In this document: in pieces, positions 16,395-25,257 of the stretch
How positions within the stretch are numbered: position 1 is the stretch's first letter
How the letters are laid out: each line of letters starts with the position of its first letter
Source of the DNA: JADJPO01 sp963825645
GTDB taxonomy: Bacteria > Actinomycetota > Actinomycetes > Actinomycetales > Kineosporiaceae
Reading direction: 5' to 3'
NCBI GenBank assembly: GCA_963825645.1
Contig: CAWGTT010000003.1
Location: forward strand, 1 to 64,000
Length of the DNA stretch: 64,000 bases
Made by a program: the position numbers and the translations under genes
The notes under the pieces: model-generated
Told to the model about the DNA's origin: nothing
Databases searched by the model: none
Seen by the model: the letters and a program-made list of their open reading frames with translations, nothing else

Positions 16395-16413
16395 GGGGCT
16401 TGCGGCAAGACCC
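16395..16413 (+). promoter_or_regulatory. Rifamycin-associated element (RAE)
   Basis: GGGGCTTGCGGCAAGACCC is an imperfect inverted repeat that differs at one base from the published RAE consensus GGGGCTTGCGGCAAGGCCC. RAEs lie upstream of rifamycin-inactivating genes in actinomycetes and mediate their induction by rifamycins. This one is 187 nt before the start of the rifampicin monooxygenase gene, in the correct orientation. Confidence 0.85.
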
Positions 16414-16599
16414 TGGTCGGGCAGCAGAATCTTCAGCCGAGGCCGGGACCTGCGGGATCAGGGACCTGCAAAGCACGGGGCTCGTGTCGACGTGTGTCTG
16501 GAGGACGTCGAATCGCCGGTCGGCCGAGACAGCCTTCGGAGTGGGCGCTCGGCGTCGACCAGGTGGCCGACGTGCGACCTTGGTGAATGGGGGTGTCAC

Positions 16600-18024
16600 G
16601 TGATTGACGTGATCGTTGCCGGTGGGGGGCCGACCGGGGTGATGCTGGCCGCCGAGTTGCGGCTGCGGGGTGTGCAGGCGCTCGTGGTGGAGAAGGAGGC
16701 GGAGCCGTCGGCGGTTGTTCGTGGGCTCGGCCTGCACGTGCGCAGCGTCGAGGTGATGGACCAGCGCGGGCTGCTGGATCAGTTCCTTGCGCTCGGCACG
16801 CAGTACCCGGTCGGGGGCTTCGCTGGGATCCGTAAGCCGCCGCTAGCACGGCTGGACACCGCGCATCCGTATGTCCTGGGCATCCCGCAGACCATCACCG
16901 AGCGTCTGCTGACCGAGCACGCGACCGGGCTCGGGGTCGAGATCCGGCGCGGCTGCGAACTGGTCGGGCTGAGCCAGGACGAACACGGGGTGACGGTCGA
17001 GCTGGCGGACGGCACGCAGCTGGGCTCGCATTACCTGGTCGGCTGCGACGGCGGCCGCAGCACGGTGCGCACGCTGGCCGGCATCGGCTTCCCCGGTGAG
17101 CCCGCCAGGGTCGAGTGGCTGCTGGGTGAGGTGCAGCTGACCGCGCCACCAGAGACGATCGACGCCGTGATCACCGAAGTACGCAAGACCCACCAGGGGT
17201 TCGGCGCCGGGCCCCTGGGAGGCGGGGCCTACCGCGTCGTCGCGCCCGCCGACGGAGTGACGCAGGACCGCCCGGTCGCGCCGACCCTGGAGGAGTTGAA
17301 GCAGCAGGTGCGCAAGCTCGCCGGAACCGACTTCGGCGCGCACTCACCCCGCTGGCTCTCCCGGTTCGGCGACGCCACCCGGCTGGCCGAGCGCTACCGG
17401 ACCGGGCGGGTGCTGCTGGCCGGCGACGCGGCGCACATCCACCCCCCGCTCGGCGGGCAGGGGCTCAACCTCGGCATCCAAGACGCGTTCAACCTCGGCT
17501 GGAAACTCGCCGCCGAGATCCACGGCTGGGCACCGGACGGGCTGCTGGACAGCTACCACACCGAGCGGCACCCGGTGGCCGCCGACGTCCTGGACCTCAC
17601 TCGAGCGCAGGTGCAGTTGCAGTCCCTCGAGCCGGGCGCGCAGGCGGTGCGTCGGCTGGTCTCGACATTGATGGATTTCGAGGACGTCAACCGGTACCTG
17701 ATCGAGAAGATCACCGCGATCGGGATCCGCTACGACTTCGGCGACGACCATCCGCTCGTCGGCCGCCGACTGCGGGACGTGGAACTGCAGCAGGGACGTC
17801 TCTATGAGTTGATGCGCAGCGGCCGCGGACTGCTCCTCGACCAGACCGGCCGGCTCTCGGTGGGTGGCTGGGCGGACCGGGTCGACCACGTCATCGACGA
17901 CAGCGCAGACCTGGACACCCCCGCCGTGCTACTGCGACCGGACGGCCACGTGGCCTGGGTCGGCCAGGAACAGCAAGACCTCCTCAACCACCTGCCCCAG
18001 TGGTTCGGCGCCGCCGTCAACTGA
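16600..18024 (+). CDS. rox: Rifampicin monooxygenase (Rox-type FAD enzyme)
   Basis: 474 residues from GTG 16600, with a G-rich SD (GGGGG) upstream. Group A flavoprotein monooxygenase: FAD/NAD fold GGGPTGVMLAAELRLRG at residues ~8-24, then PYVLGIPQTITERLL, the YLVGCDGGRSTVR (DG motif) and GRVLLAGDAAHIHPPLGGQG (GD motif, ~residue 268 on). The specific run EKEAEPSAVVRGLGLHVRS then VEVMDQRGLL is what I know from Rox enzymes that hydroxylate rifampicin and linearise its ansa bridge, giving resistance. The RAE upstream strongly supports this. It appears intact. Confidence 0.9.
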   Translation: MIDVIVAGGGPTGVMLAAELRLRGVQALVVEKEAEPSAVVRGLGLHVRSVEVMDQRGLLDQFLALGTQYPVGGFAGIRKPPLARLDTAHPYVLGIPQTITERLLTEHATGLGVEIRRGCELVGLSQDEHGVTVELADGTQLGSHYLVGCDGGRSTVRTLAGIGFPGEPARVEWLLGEVQLTAPPETIDAVITEVRKTHQGFGAGPLGGGAYRVVAPADGVTQDRPVAPTLEELKQQVRKLAGTDFGAHSPRWLSRFGDATRLAERYRTGRVLLAGDAAHIHPPLGGQGLNLGIQDAFNLGWKLAAEIHGWAPDGLLDSYHTERHPVAADVLDLTRAQVQLQSLEPGAQAVRRLVSTLMDFEDVNRYLIEKITAIGIRYDFGDDHPLVGRRLRDVELQQGRLYELMRSGRGLLLDQTGRLSVGGWADRVDHVIDDSADLDTPAVLLRPDGHVAWVGQEQQDLLNHLPQWFGAAVN

Positions 18025-18213
18025 CCGCACAGTTGTGACTCGCTCATCCTCAGCTGCCGCCGTCCGCGCATTCGATCGTGCCGATGTGGTGTGCAGGCTT
18101 AAGGGGTCCGTAGCCCGATGAGTTTCGCTGTGGTGTCCTGTCTGCCGTACCCAGGCACCCGATCTCCCGGCTCTCGCGGAGAGCGTCATGACCGCTACGT
18201 ACAGGAGGCAAGC

Positions 18214-18883
18214 CTGAGGCTTTTGCTCACGTCCGCGGGCGTCAAGAACACGAGCATCCACAACGCGCTGGTCGACCTCCTGGGCAAACCGATCGCCGAC
18301 TGCAGCGCCCTGTGCATCCCCGCCGCGATGTACGGGCATCTGCAGGTCGGTCTAAGAGCGGGGGTGTGGCGTTTCATCAGCGGACGATCCGTCGAGCCCC
18401 TGTGCGAGCTGGGGTGGAAGTCCTTGGGAGTGCTGGAGCTCACCGCGCTGCCCAGAATCGATGCCGAACGCTGGGTTCCCCAGGTCCGAGCGACAGACGT
18501 CCTGCTGGTGTCGGGCGGCGACGCCCTGTACCTGTGCCACGGGATGCGGCAGTCCGGGTTGGCGGATCTGATGCCGTCACTGCGCGAGACGGTCTCGAGG
18601 GGCGGAGCGTGGGGGAGCCTGGTGATGACCCCCAGGATCGGTGAGGGCTTTGTCGGGTGGAAGTCGCCGGCCCGTGGCGACAGCACGCTGGGAGTCGTTG
18701 ACTTCTCGATCTTCCCGCACGTGGATCACGAGATGCTGCCGGAGAACACCATGGCTGAGGCAGAAGTGGGCGTCCGGCATCGCAGGTCCGGCGTACGCGA
18801 TCGACGACCAGACCGCCATCAAGGTGACCGACGGCACCGTCGAGGTCGTCTCCGAAGGGCACTGGAGGCTGTTCTCCTCCTAG
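18214..18883 (+). pseudogene. Peptidase S51-family protein, decayed
   Basis: Reads LRLLLTSAGVKNTSIHNALV, then LCELGWKSLGVLELTALP, then ATDVLLVSGGDALYLCHGMR and VVDFSIFPHVDHEML, the order found in dipeptidase E-like class I glutamine-amidotransferase-fold proteins. Three defects are visible: a good AGGAGG (18203-18208) sits 5 nt before CTG, where an ATG or GTG would be expected; the nucleophile motif GxSAGS is replaced by GGAWGSL; and after NTMAEAE (near 18765) the frame shifts to reach ASGIAGPAYAIDDQTAIKV. Non-functional. Confidence 0.8.
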
Positions 18884-18891
18884 CACCATGA

Positions 18892-19357
18892 GGCTCAACG
18901 GGTTCGCTCGCGACTGTGGCCTCGATGGCTGGGATTGGGACGTCCTGAGAGGCGGGCGAAGCTGACCTGTCCTGAGACAACAGTGTGCATCGTGGAAAAG
19001 CGTCGTATCACTGTGATCATCGGCGGCTGGCGCACCGCGCCTATGGATGAGGAAGTCCACCGCAGCCCGCACCGGGGAATCAGGGGCCCCGGCGAACGTT
19101 GTCATATGAGAACGAGCACGGGAACCGAACCAGTCGTGCGACGAGTACCATTGCCTGCCGTAATGGGCAGCCCACCCGTTGCCGGCTCGGGGTTTGCCTG
19201 CGGGATGCTGGCCGAGGCCCACGCCATCCATGGGGATCCGCAGGTCGCTTCGGCGTCCGAGCACAGCCCTGCGTGCGGCGCGTGTTCGTCGTCTCATTCG
19301 CAGATCATGCGGCATGCTGCTGCGGCCACCGTGCCCGGCAATTCAGAGGAGGAGTCT
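18892..19357. other. Intergenic region upstream of the helicase
   Basis: About 465 nt. The helicase frame is open through it, but the sequence lacks domain features and the good ribosome site lies at its end, so I treat it as leader or promoter DNA. No palindromes stand out. Confidence 0.45.
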
Positions 19358-21553
19358 GTGGCTCGACCAGGCCAGCGCCGGAGGGGTGCTCGTCGTAGCG
19401 CCCCGCGGACTCAGCGACCGGTCCGCCGCCGCGGCGACGTCGCCTCGGTGCTCGCCCAGACCGTCCGGGGGATCGAGACGGCCGTCCACGGCGGCCGCGT
19501 GACGCCGACCGTGCGCACAACGTTCCAGGCCGCCACCTTGCTGTTGCGGGAGGAACGCGCCCGCGTCCGAGCGGACTCGGCCGGCGGCGACAGTCATCGA
19601 GCCGGGCAACTCAAGCGCCTGGACGCCATCGCGGCGATCCTCGTCAGGATCGCCGTCCGGGACGCTGGGTTGCTGGCGCTGCTGGCAGAGGACGCTGACG
19701 TCTCGTACGGGGCCCGCGCGCTCAAGCGGGACCTGCTCCACGCGGCCGGGATCGAGGAGGCGACCGACCAGGAGACGCCGGCCGAGCGTCCGCCCACGTT
19801 CGCCGCCCAGCGCCAGGTCGTGCCGCAGTCGGTGACCTCCCGCCGGCTGGCTAATCCCTTCCTCGCGCCTGGCTTGTCCGCGCCTGGACCGGTCCAGGCC
19901 CGTGCGCGCCGCCTTGCCAGCTGGGAGCTGCTCGGTCCGCTGCTGAGCTCGTTCGAGCGCGCTGGTGGAACGGCCCCGGCATGCATGGCGCTCCCGGCGC
20001 CGACGGCGCAGTTCACTGCGCTGGGTCAGGAGCTGATGCCGCACCAGGGGCAGCTGGTCGCGGCGGCCGCTGCCGGCCACCGGGCGTTCCTGCTCGCCGA
20101 CGAGCCAGGTCTGGGCAAGACGGCCCAGTCTCTGCTCGCCGCCGAGGCGGCCGACGCCTACCCCTTGCTGGTGGTCGTGCCGAACGTCGTCAAAACCAAT
20201 TGGGCACGCGAGGCCGCTCGCTGGCTACCACACCGCCCGGCGACGGTGGTCCAGGGCGATGGCGACACGGTCGACGGCTTCGCGGACATCGTCGTGGTGA
20301 ACTACGACGTGCTCGATCGCCATCTGGGCTGGCTGGGGGACCTCGGCTTCCGCGGCATGGTCGTCGACGAGGCGCACTTCATCAAGAACACGACGTCCCA
20401 GCGCTCGAAGCACGTGCTCGCGCTATCTGAGCGAATCCGGTCCCGCACCGCGCGGCCGCTGCTCATGGCGCTCACCGGTACGCCGCTGATCAACGACATC
20501 GAGGACTTCCGGGCGATCTGGCAGTTCCTCGGGTGGATCGACGACAGCAAGCCGGTGGGCGACCTGATGGATGCGCTTGAGGACTCGGGTCTGACGCCCG
20601 CCGACCCCGGCTTCTATGCCGTCGCTCGCCAGTGCGTCATCGACCTGGGCATCGTGCGGCGCCGCAAGGTCGACGTCGCCGACGACATCCCCGCTCGGCG
20701 CATCGCCGACCTCCACGTCGAGTTGGACGGGGCGGCCGGCCGGTCGATCCGGGCGTCGGAGCGGGCCCTCGCCCGCCGGATGGCGGTGCAGTACCGGACC
20801 GCGCTGGCGGCACGTTCGTCCGAGGCCGTCGTCGAGGGCATCGACCTCGAGCTCGTGCGTCGGGTGGCCAGGTCCGAGCTGAAGCAGGCGAGGACACCAC
20901 AGTCTGGCGACAACGTGTTCACCATGATGCGACGCATCGGCCGCGCCAAAGCGGAGCTTGCCGCGGATTACGCGGTGCAGCTCGCCCGCAGCGCCGGCAA
21001 GGTCGTCTTCTTCGCCAAGCACGTCGACGTGATGGACGCCGCCGAGGGGACCTTCGCTCGACAGGGGGTGCCCTTCTCGTCGATCCGTGGCGACCAGACG
21101 TCCGCCACGCGGCAGAGGAACATCGACGGCTTTGTGAACGACTCCGACGTCGCTATCGCGGTCTGCTCCCTGACGGCAGCCGGCGTAGGTCTGAACCTTC
21201 AGGTCGCCTCTAACGTCGTGCTCGCCGAGCTCTCCTGGACCGACGCTGAGCAGACCCAGGCCATCGACCGCAGCCACCGCATCGGCCAGACCGAGCCGGT
21301 CACCGCGTGGCGCATCATCGCCGCGCAAACCCTTGACGCCCGGATAGCCGAACTCATCGACAGCAAGGCGGGCCTCGCCGCCAGGGCGCTGGACGGGTCG
21401 GACGAGGAGCTTTCCTCGTCAGCCGATGTGCAGCTCGAGGCGCTGGTCATGCTGCTCACAGACGCGCTCCGGGCGCCGCCCGGATACGCAGACGCCCCCG
21501 GTTCCGGTCCCACCCCCACTGGACGACCAACTTTGGTACGCCGTTCCAATTGA
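19358..21553 (+). CDS. SNF2-family DEAD/DEAH helicase
   Basis: 731 residues from GTG 19358, directly after AGAGGAGGAG. An Arg-rich N-terminus and helical region precede the SF2 core: motif I LADEPGLGKTAQS (~248), motif II VVDEAHFIKN (~337), motif III MALTGTPLIND, and motifs V/VI SLTAAGVGLNLQVA and QTQAIDRSHRIGQTEPV (~638). SNF2 ATPases translocate on duplex DNA. No nuclease, methylase or DISARM/DND-type partner is next to it, so its process is unknown. The length and motifs are complete. Confidence 0.85.
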   Translation: MARPGQRRRGARRSAPRTQRPVRRRGDVASVLAQTVRGIETAVHGGRVTPTVRTTFQAATLLLREERARVRADSAGGDSHRAGQLKRLDAIAAILVRIAVRDAGLLALLAEDADVSYGARALKRDLLHAAGIEEATDQETPAERPPTFAAQRQVVPQSVTSRRLANPFLAPGLSAPGPVQARARRLASWELLGPLLSSFERAGGTAPACMALPAPTAQFTALGQELMPHQGQLVAAAAAGHRAFLLADEPGLGKTAQSLLAAEAADAYPLLVVVPNVVKTNWAREAARWLPHRPATVVQGDGDTVDGFADIVVVNYDVLDRHLGWLGDLGFRGMVVDEAHFIKNTTSQRSKHVLALSERIRSRTARPLLMALTGTPLINDIEDFRAIWQFLGWIDDSKPVGDLMDALEDSGLTPADPGFYAVARQCVIDLGIVRRRKVDVADDIPARRIADLHVELDGAAGRSIRASERALARRMAVQYRTALAARSSEAVVEGIDLELVRRVARSELKQARTPQSGDNVFTMMRRIGRAKAELAADYAVQLARSAGKVVFFAKHVDVMDAAEGTFARQGVPFSSIRGDQTSATRQRNIDGFVNDSDVAIAVCSLTAAGVGLNLQVASNVVLAELSWTDAEQTQAIDRSHRIGQTEPVTAWRIIAAQTLDARIAELIDSKAGLAARALDGSDEELSSSADVQLEALVMLLTDALRAPPGYADAPGSGPTPTGRPTLVRRSN

Positions 21554-21617
21554 TGCAGCCGGGATACGCAGAATCACGTATCGCGCAGGAACCCTGAGCC
21601 CGGATCCACCGAGCTGA

Positions 21618-22309
21618 CAGCCCTCCACGAGTTCGCGGAATGCCAGCTCCGACTTCACCGACGGCATGGTGATCGACCTGTACGTTGACGGCACCCGCCC
21701 GGGGTTCGTGGAGAACAGGAAGATGCGAGCCAAGACCGCCGACGCCGTGCCCGCCTCGTTCGCCACCTACGACGGAACAGCTACAAGTCCGACCCCGGCC
21801 GGGATGGTCTGGGCTACCCGTCGACGTGGTTCTCCTACCACCCGGAACTCATCGACTCCACGCGACCACACCTGATGGACAACTACATGGTTGACGTCGA
21901 GCCACTGCATCCTCAGCTGCGCCGCGAACTCCTGGCCGGTCACGAGGGATTGGCGGACTCGGACCTCGATCGCCTCGAGGAGCTGACTGCGCTCCGCTTC
22001 ACTCTGGACCTCGCCCGGGATGCCGGCCGGCTGCGAGAGGTCGACGCGGCACGTGAACGCATCCTGAACGAGAAGATCCCCCACTTCAGTGAGGTTTTCT
22101 TCAGCTTTCGCCGCCAGGCAACGGGCCGAGCGGGCCGCCGCTGCGTCGCCGACACCGTTCACCACCGCACGCCACGACCCCCATCGGGAACCGGGGCCCG
22201 AGCCGCCCGCCCAGCGGTGACTGCACTGCGAGCTCGTCCCCGGCACCGTCGCACGGATCGGGGATTCCGATGCCCGGTCGTCGCGGATAGGGGTGATCGT
22301 CGGTCGTGA
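21618..22309 (+). pseudogene. Unrecognised protein, frameshifted remnant
   Basis: Frame one reads SSDFTDGMVIDLYVDGTRPG, FVENRKMRAKTADAVPASFA then TYDG; after a shift near 21780 it continues YKSDPGRDGLGYPSTWFSYH, PELIDSTRPHLMDNYMVDVE, LEELTALRFTLDLARDAGR and IPHFSEVFFSF. The non-random composition and the continuity of sense across the shift argue for a once real gene of at least 190 residues. I do not recognise the family. The part beyond ~22120 (Arg/Ala/Pro-rich) looks like out-of-frame sequence. No start codon is evident. Confidence 0.5.
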
Positions 22310-22433
22310 TGATGACCGCGCGTCCCGGGTCAGTAGGCCCAGGAGAGTCGGGTCCCCGGCCCGGCTGGTTTGCGGCGCATGCTGCACGAACGGTGAGTTC
22401 ACGCAATGGTGGCCTGTCGGGCGGCGTGGTTTG

Positions 22434-23666
22434 TCAGCCCAGCGCCCAGTCGTGCGGGTTGACGGTCAGCAGGCCGTGGGTGCCGGGAAGCTGGACGGGG
22501 TGGTCGGTCGCGTTGATGGCCAACGTTAGATGCTGGTTGCCCGCGGCGAGGGTGATGATGATCGTGCCGTTGGTCGTGCCGGACGTCGTCGCGACGGCCT
22601 TGCCCAGCCAGGGATGCAGGCGCCGGATGCGGATGACCTTGTGGTAAGCCTCGAGGGTAGGGCGCCCGAGGGGCGCCAACTCGTTGGGGTCGATCGGGAA
22701 TGGTGGGCGTACCGCGTCGTCGCCGCCGGGCTGGTCGAGCTTTGCGCCGGTGAGGCCCTGCTCGTCGCCGGCATAGATCGACGGGACGCCGGGTAGCAGC
22801 ATGAGTAGTGCGGTGGCGATCGGCACGTCGCGGGGGTCGGTGAGCCGGGTTGCTATGCGCGTGACATCATGGTTGCCGATGAAGGTCTGGGGCCGGAAGG
22901 TTGCGCAGTACGCCGCGTGCCGCTTGAGCGCCCACTCCAGTTCGAACAGGTTCACGTCGTTGAGCGAGCTCCAGATGGCTTTCCACAGCTCGTACTGGGT
23001 GACCGAGTCTACGCCCGAGCGGGTTACGAAGTCGGAGTAGTCACCGTGGAGTACCTCGCCGAGGATCCAGCAGCCCGGGTGCGCGGCCTTGACCCGATCG
23101 ACGATGGGACGCCAGGCGTCCGGTCCGGCGGCGTACGCGGCGTCGAGGCGCCAGCCGTCTGCACCATTGGCGAGCCAGTGGTCCATGACGTTGACGACGT
23201 AGTCCTGCACGGCGGGGTTGGTGAGGTTGAGGTCTACCAGGTCAAGGTGGCCCTCGAAGCAGAGCGGGTACCCGTTGCTCCACTTCAGCCAACCGCCCTC
23301 AGGGGAGTGTTCGCCGGCGGCGAGGGCTTTCTGGACGATCTCGTGGTCGCGGCAGACGTGGTTGAAGACGCCGTCGAGCAGCACGCGGATGCCGCGCTCG
23401 TGCGCCTTCTGAATGAGGTCGGCGAAGTCGCCGTCGTCGCCCAGGCGCGGGTCGATGCGGAAGTGGTTGAGGGTGTCGTAGCCGTGCGTCTTCGAAGCGA
23501 AGATCGGGCCCATGAGCAGGCCGTTGGCTCCCATCTGGAGGATGTAGTCCAGCCAGTTGGTGAGGTGTCCGAGGCGGTGGGTGACCGTGGGGGTGACTTC
23601 GCGTTCGGCGTCGACGAAGCGCAGGGGGTAGCAGTGCCACCAGATGACGTTGTCGGGCCAGCCCAT
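22434..23666 (-). CDS. GH13 alpha-amylase family glycosidase
   Basis: 410 residues from ATG 23666 (GGAG 7 nt upstream; a TTG at 23696 is in frame but has no SD). (beta/alpha)8 barrel with the four GH13 regions: VLLDGVFNHV, DGWRLDAAYA (nucleophile Asp ~175), WILGEVLHGD (acid/base Glu ~204) and FIGNHDVTR (third Asp ~267). A short C-terminal beta domain follows. There is no signal peptide, so it is probably cytoplasmic, acting on short alpha-glucans or related sugars. It diverges from a TetR regulator with a palindrome between them, suggesting that regulator controls it. Confidence 0.88.
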   Translation of the reverse strand: MGWPDNVIWWHCYPLRFVDAEREVTPTVTHRLGHLTNWLDYILQMGANGLLMGPIFASKTHGYDTLNHFRIDPRLGDDGDFADLIQKAHERGIRVLLDGVFNHVCRDHEIVQKALAAGEHSPEGGWLKWSNGYPLCFEGHLDLVDLNLTNPAVQDYVVNVMDHWLANGADGWRLDAAYAAGPDAWRPIVDRVKAAHPGCWILGEVLHGDYSDFVTRSGVDSVTQYELWKAIWSSLNDVNLFELEWALKRHAAYCATFRPQTFIGNHDVTRIATRLTDPRDVPIATALLMLLPGVPSIYAGDEQGLTGAKLDQPGGDDAVRPPFPIDPNELAPLGRPTLEAYHKVIRIRRLHPWLGKAVATTSGTTNGTIIITLAAGNQHLTLAINATDHPVQLPGTHGLLTVNPHDWALG

Positions 23667-23702
23667 GTCCCACTCCTGCTGGTGAGTGTTGCTCAATCGC
23701 AG

Positions 23703-23723
23703 TTAGTGACTGTAGCTCACTAA
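23703..23723. promoter_or_regulatory. TetR-type operator between GH13 and tetR
   Basis: TTAGTGA (23703-23709) and TCACTAA (23717-23723) form a perfect inverted repeat with a 7-nt spacer, in the 76-nt gap between the divergent GH13 and TetR starts. Size and symmetry fit a TetR-family dimer site. Confidence 0.7.
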
Positions 23724-23742
23724 GTAGTAGAGAGTGTCAATC

Positions 23743-24444
23743 ATGCAACGTGAGGTACGGCCCTCCCGGCAACGACTAGGCGTCCAGGTGCGGCGGGAGG
23801 CGATCCTGGCGGCCGCGACAGAAGCGTTCCACACGTCCACGTACGACCAGGTGTCGGTGGGTGCGATCGCTGCGGCGGCAGGGGCCTCTGTTGGCCTGGT
23901 CTTCAAGTATTTCGACGGGAAGGCCGGCCTCTACACGGAGGTCGTGCGCGCCCAGCTCGAGCGGCTCGCCACGCGGCAGAAGGATGCCGATGCAGCGCTC
24001 CCCCCCAATACCTCCGCGAGGGACCGGGTGAGGGTGTCCATCGAAGCGTCTCTGGACCATGTGCAGGAGTTCGGCGCGGGATGGGCCAACCCCTTCTTCA
24101 CGGGCCCCTCCGAGCCGGAATCCGTGCGGCAGCTTCGCCTGGAGTACCGCACACGATTCGCAGCGGAGTTAACGGCCCATCTCCACTGCGAGGGCAGCCG
24201 TCAGTACCGCTACGCGGTCGTGGGTTTCCTCGGCTTTCAGGACGCCGCCTCTCAGGTCTGGGTGGAGCACGGCTGCCCGCCGGACGACCGGGCCCCCCTC
24301 GTTACCGCAACCCTTGGGGCCCTTCAAGGGGGCTTGGGGGACTGGGGGACTCGGGCGGATTCAAACCCACGCCCTGGGATCTCTGACAGTCGACGATGCC
24401 CCACCGGCGAACAACCGAGGGCTAGTTCGCCGCCAAGCTCATAG
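23743..24444 (+). CDS. TetR-family transcriptional regulator
   Basis: About 233 residues from ATG 23743 (GAGAG 8 nt upstream). The N-terminal TetR helix-turn-helix is textbook: REAILAAATEAFHTSTYDQV then SVGAIAAAAGASVGLVFKYF. The helical ligand domain follows to about residue 195. The last ~35 residues (after GALQGGLGDWG) are polar and unlike the family, so the frame may run past the ancestral stop. It probably represses itself and the divergent GH13 gene through the palindrome at 23703-23723; a maltodextrin-like inducer is possible but unproven. Confidence 0.85.
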   Translation: MQREVRPSRQRLGVQVRREAILAAATEAFHTSTYDQVSVGAIAAAAGASVGLVFKYFDGKAGLYTEVVRAQLERLATRQKDADAALPPNTSARDRVRVSIEASLDHVQEFGAGWANPFFTGPSEPESVRQLRLEYRTRFAAELTAHLHCEGSRQYRYAVVGFLGFQDAASQVWVEHGCPPDDRAPLVTATLGALQGGLGDWGTRADSNPRPGISDSRRCPTGEQPRASSPPSS

Positions 24445-24475
24445 TGAGCATGACCGACGCTCTCGGAGTGGATCA

Positions 24476-24502
24476 TTGCCCAGCAGAGCCTCGACGTAGT
24501 AT
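24476..24502 (+). promoter_or_regulatory. Leaderless promoter of the 24509 gene
   Basis: TTGCCC (24476-24481), 15 nt spacer, TAGTAT (24497-24502), and then only 6 nt to the GTG start. Transcription would begin at or next to the start codon, which explains the lack of a Shine-Dalgarno sequence. Confidence 0.6.
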
Positions 24503-24508
24503 CGCCTT

Positions 24509-24898
24509 GTGAGCGACGTCGAGCGGTTTCGTTTTGCTTTCGCGCGGTCGTATCGGGCAGCAGCCCGCGCATTCGGCATCACGCCTGAAACCGCCTGGGT
24601 CGACGTGGGCGACCAGGCTCTCGAGGTCCACTTCGGTCCGTGGCGGCTGTCAACTCCGCTGACAAACATCACCGATGCCGCGGTGACGGGGCCATACGCG
24701 TTCTGGAAGACCGCGGGCCCCGCGCGCCTGGCAATCACTGATCGGGGCCTGACGTTCGCGACCAACGGGAAGAGCGGCGTCCTCATTTCATTTCGCACCC
24801 CGGTCCGCGGACTCGAGCCACTTGGAGTTATCCGTCACCCCGAGCTGACCGTCACCGTCGCCGAGGTCGATAGGTTGACGAGGCTGTTGCCGAGCTAG
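24509..24898 (+). CDS. Conserved hypothetical protein, PH-like fold
   Basis: 129 residues, GTG start directly after a -10 box. The sequence RFRFAFARSYRAAARAFGIT then VDVGDQALEVHFGPWRLSTP, LTFATNGKSGVLISF and LTVTVAEVDRLTRLL alternates beta strands in the pattern of actinobacterial PH-like hypothetical proteins. No catalytic motif, membrane segment or partner gene is evident. Confidence 0.7.
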   Translation: MSDVERFRFAFARSYRAAARAFGITPETAWVDVGDQALEVHFGPWRLSTPLTNITDAAVTGPYAFWKTAGPARLAITDRGLTFATNGKSGVLISFRTPVRGLEPLGVIRHPELTVTVAEVDRLTRLLPS

Positions 24899-25257
24899 GT
24901 CGAGAGTTGGGCCTGACCAGACCGTGACGCCTCTCGATTCCTGATCGAATGACGGGCCCAGCCGAGGCGCAGGAGTAGCGGCTCCCTTCACTGACGGAAC
25001 GTCCGGATCTGCCGCGCAGCGGCCCTACCGCTCACTGGCCGCGTACGGTGTGGCCTCCGGCCGCGCTGGGGACACGCGGCGAAGCCCCGTCCGGTCTCTG
25101 CCCGGAGTTCCGCAGCTGGTAGGCATTTGAGCGGGTCGGCTGTGGCATCGTTGCAGGTCACGAGCGTGGAGGGTGTCCCGCAGGACGAAATGCTGTAGGC
25201 ACACGACTTTTGGCGTGTCGTGCTGTGCTGCAGCGGGTTCGGTGGTTTGATGTAGGT
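24899..25257. other. Intergenic region before IS1634-like transposase
   Basis: About 360 nt without a gene. It should contain the left end of the insertion sequence; CACACGAC near 25200 resembles AACACGACC near 27037, but in direct rather than inverted orientation, so I do not assign ends. Confidence 0.4.

Noticed and set aside
22869..23723. Plus-strand frame antisense to the GH13 amylase
   Set aside because: Val/Glu/Gly-rich shadow; the amylase motifs on the other strand are complete.
24330..24410. tRNA-like T-arm on the minus strand (GGGTTTGAATCC) in the TetR 3' end
   Set aside because: The stem does not pair properly (GTGGG against CCGCC) and no other tRNA arms can be drawn.
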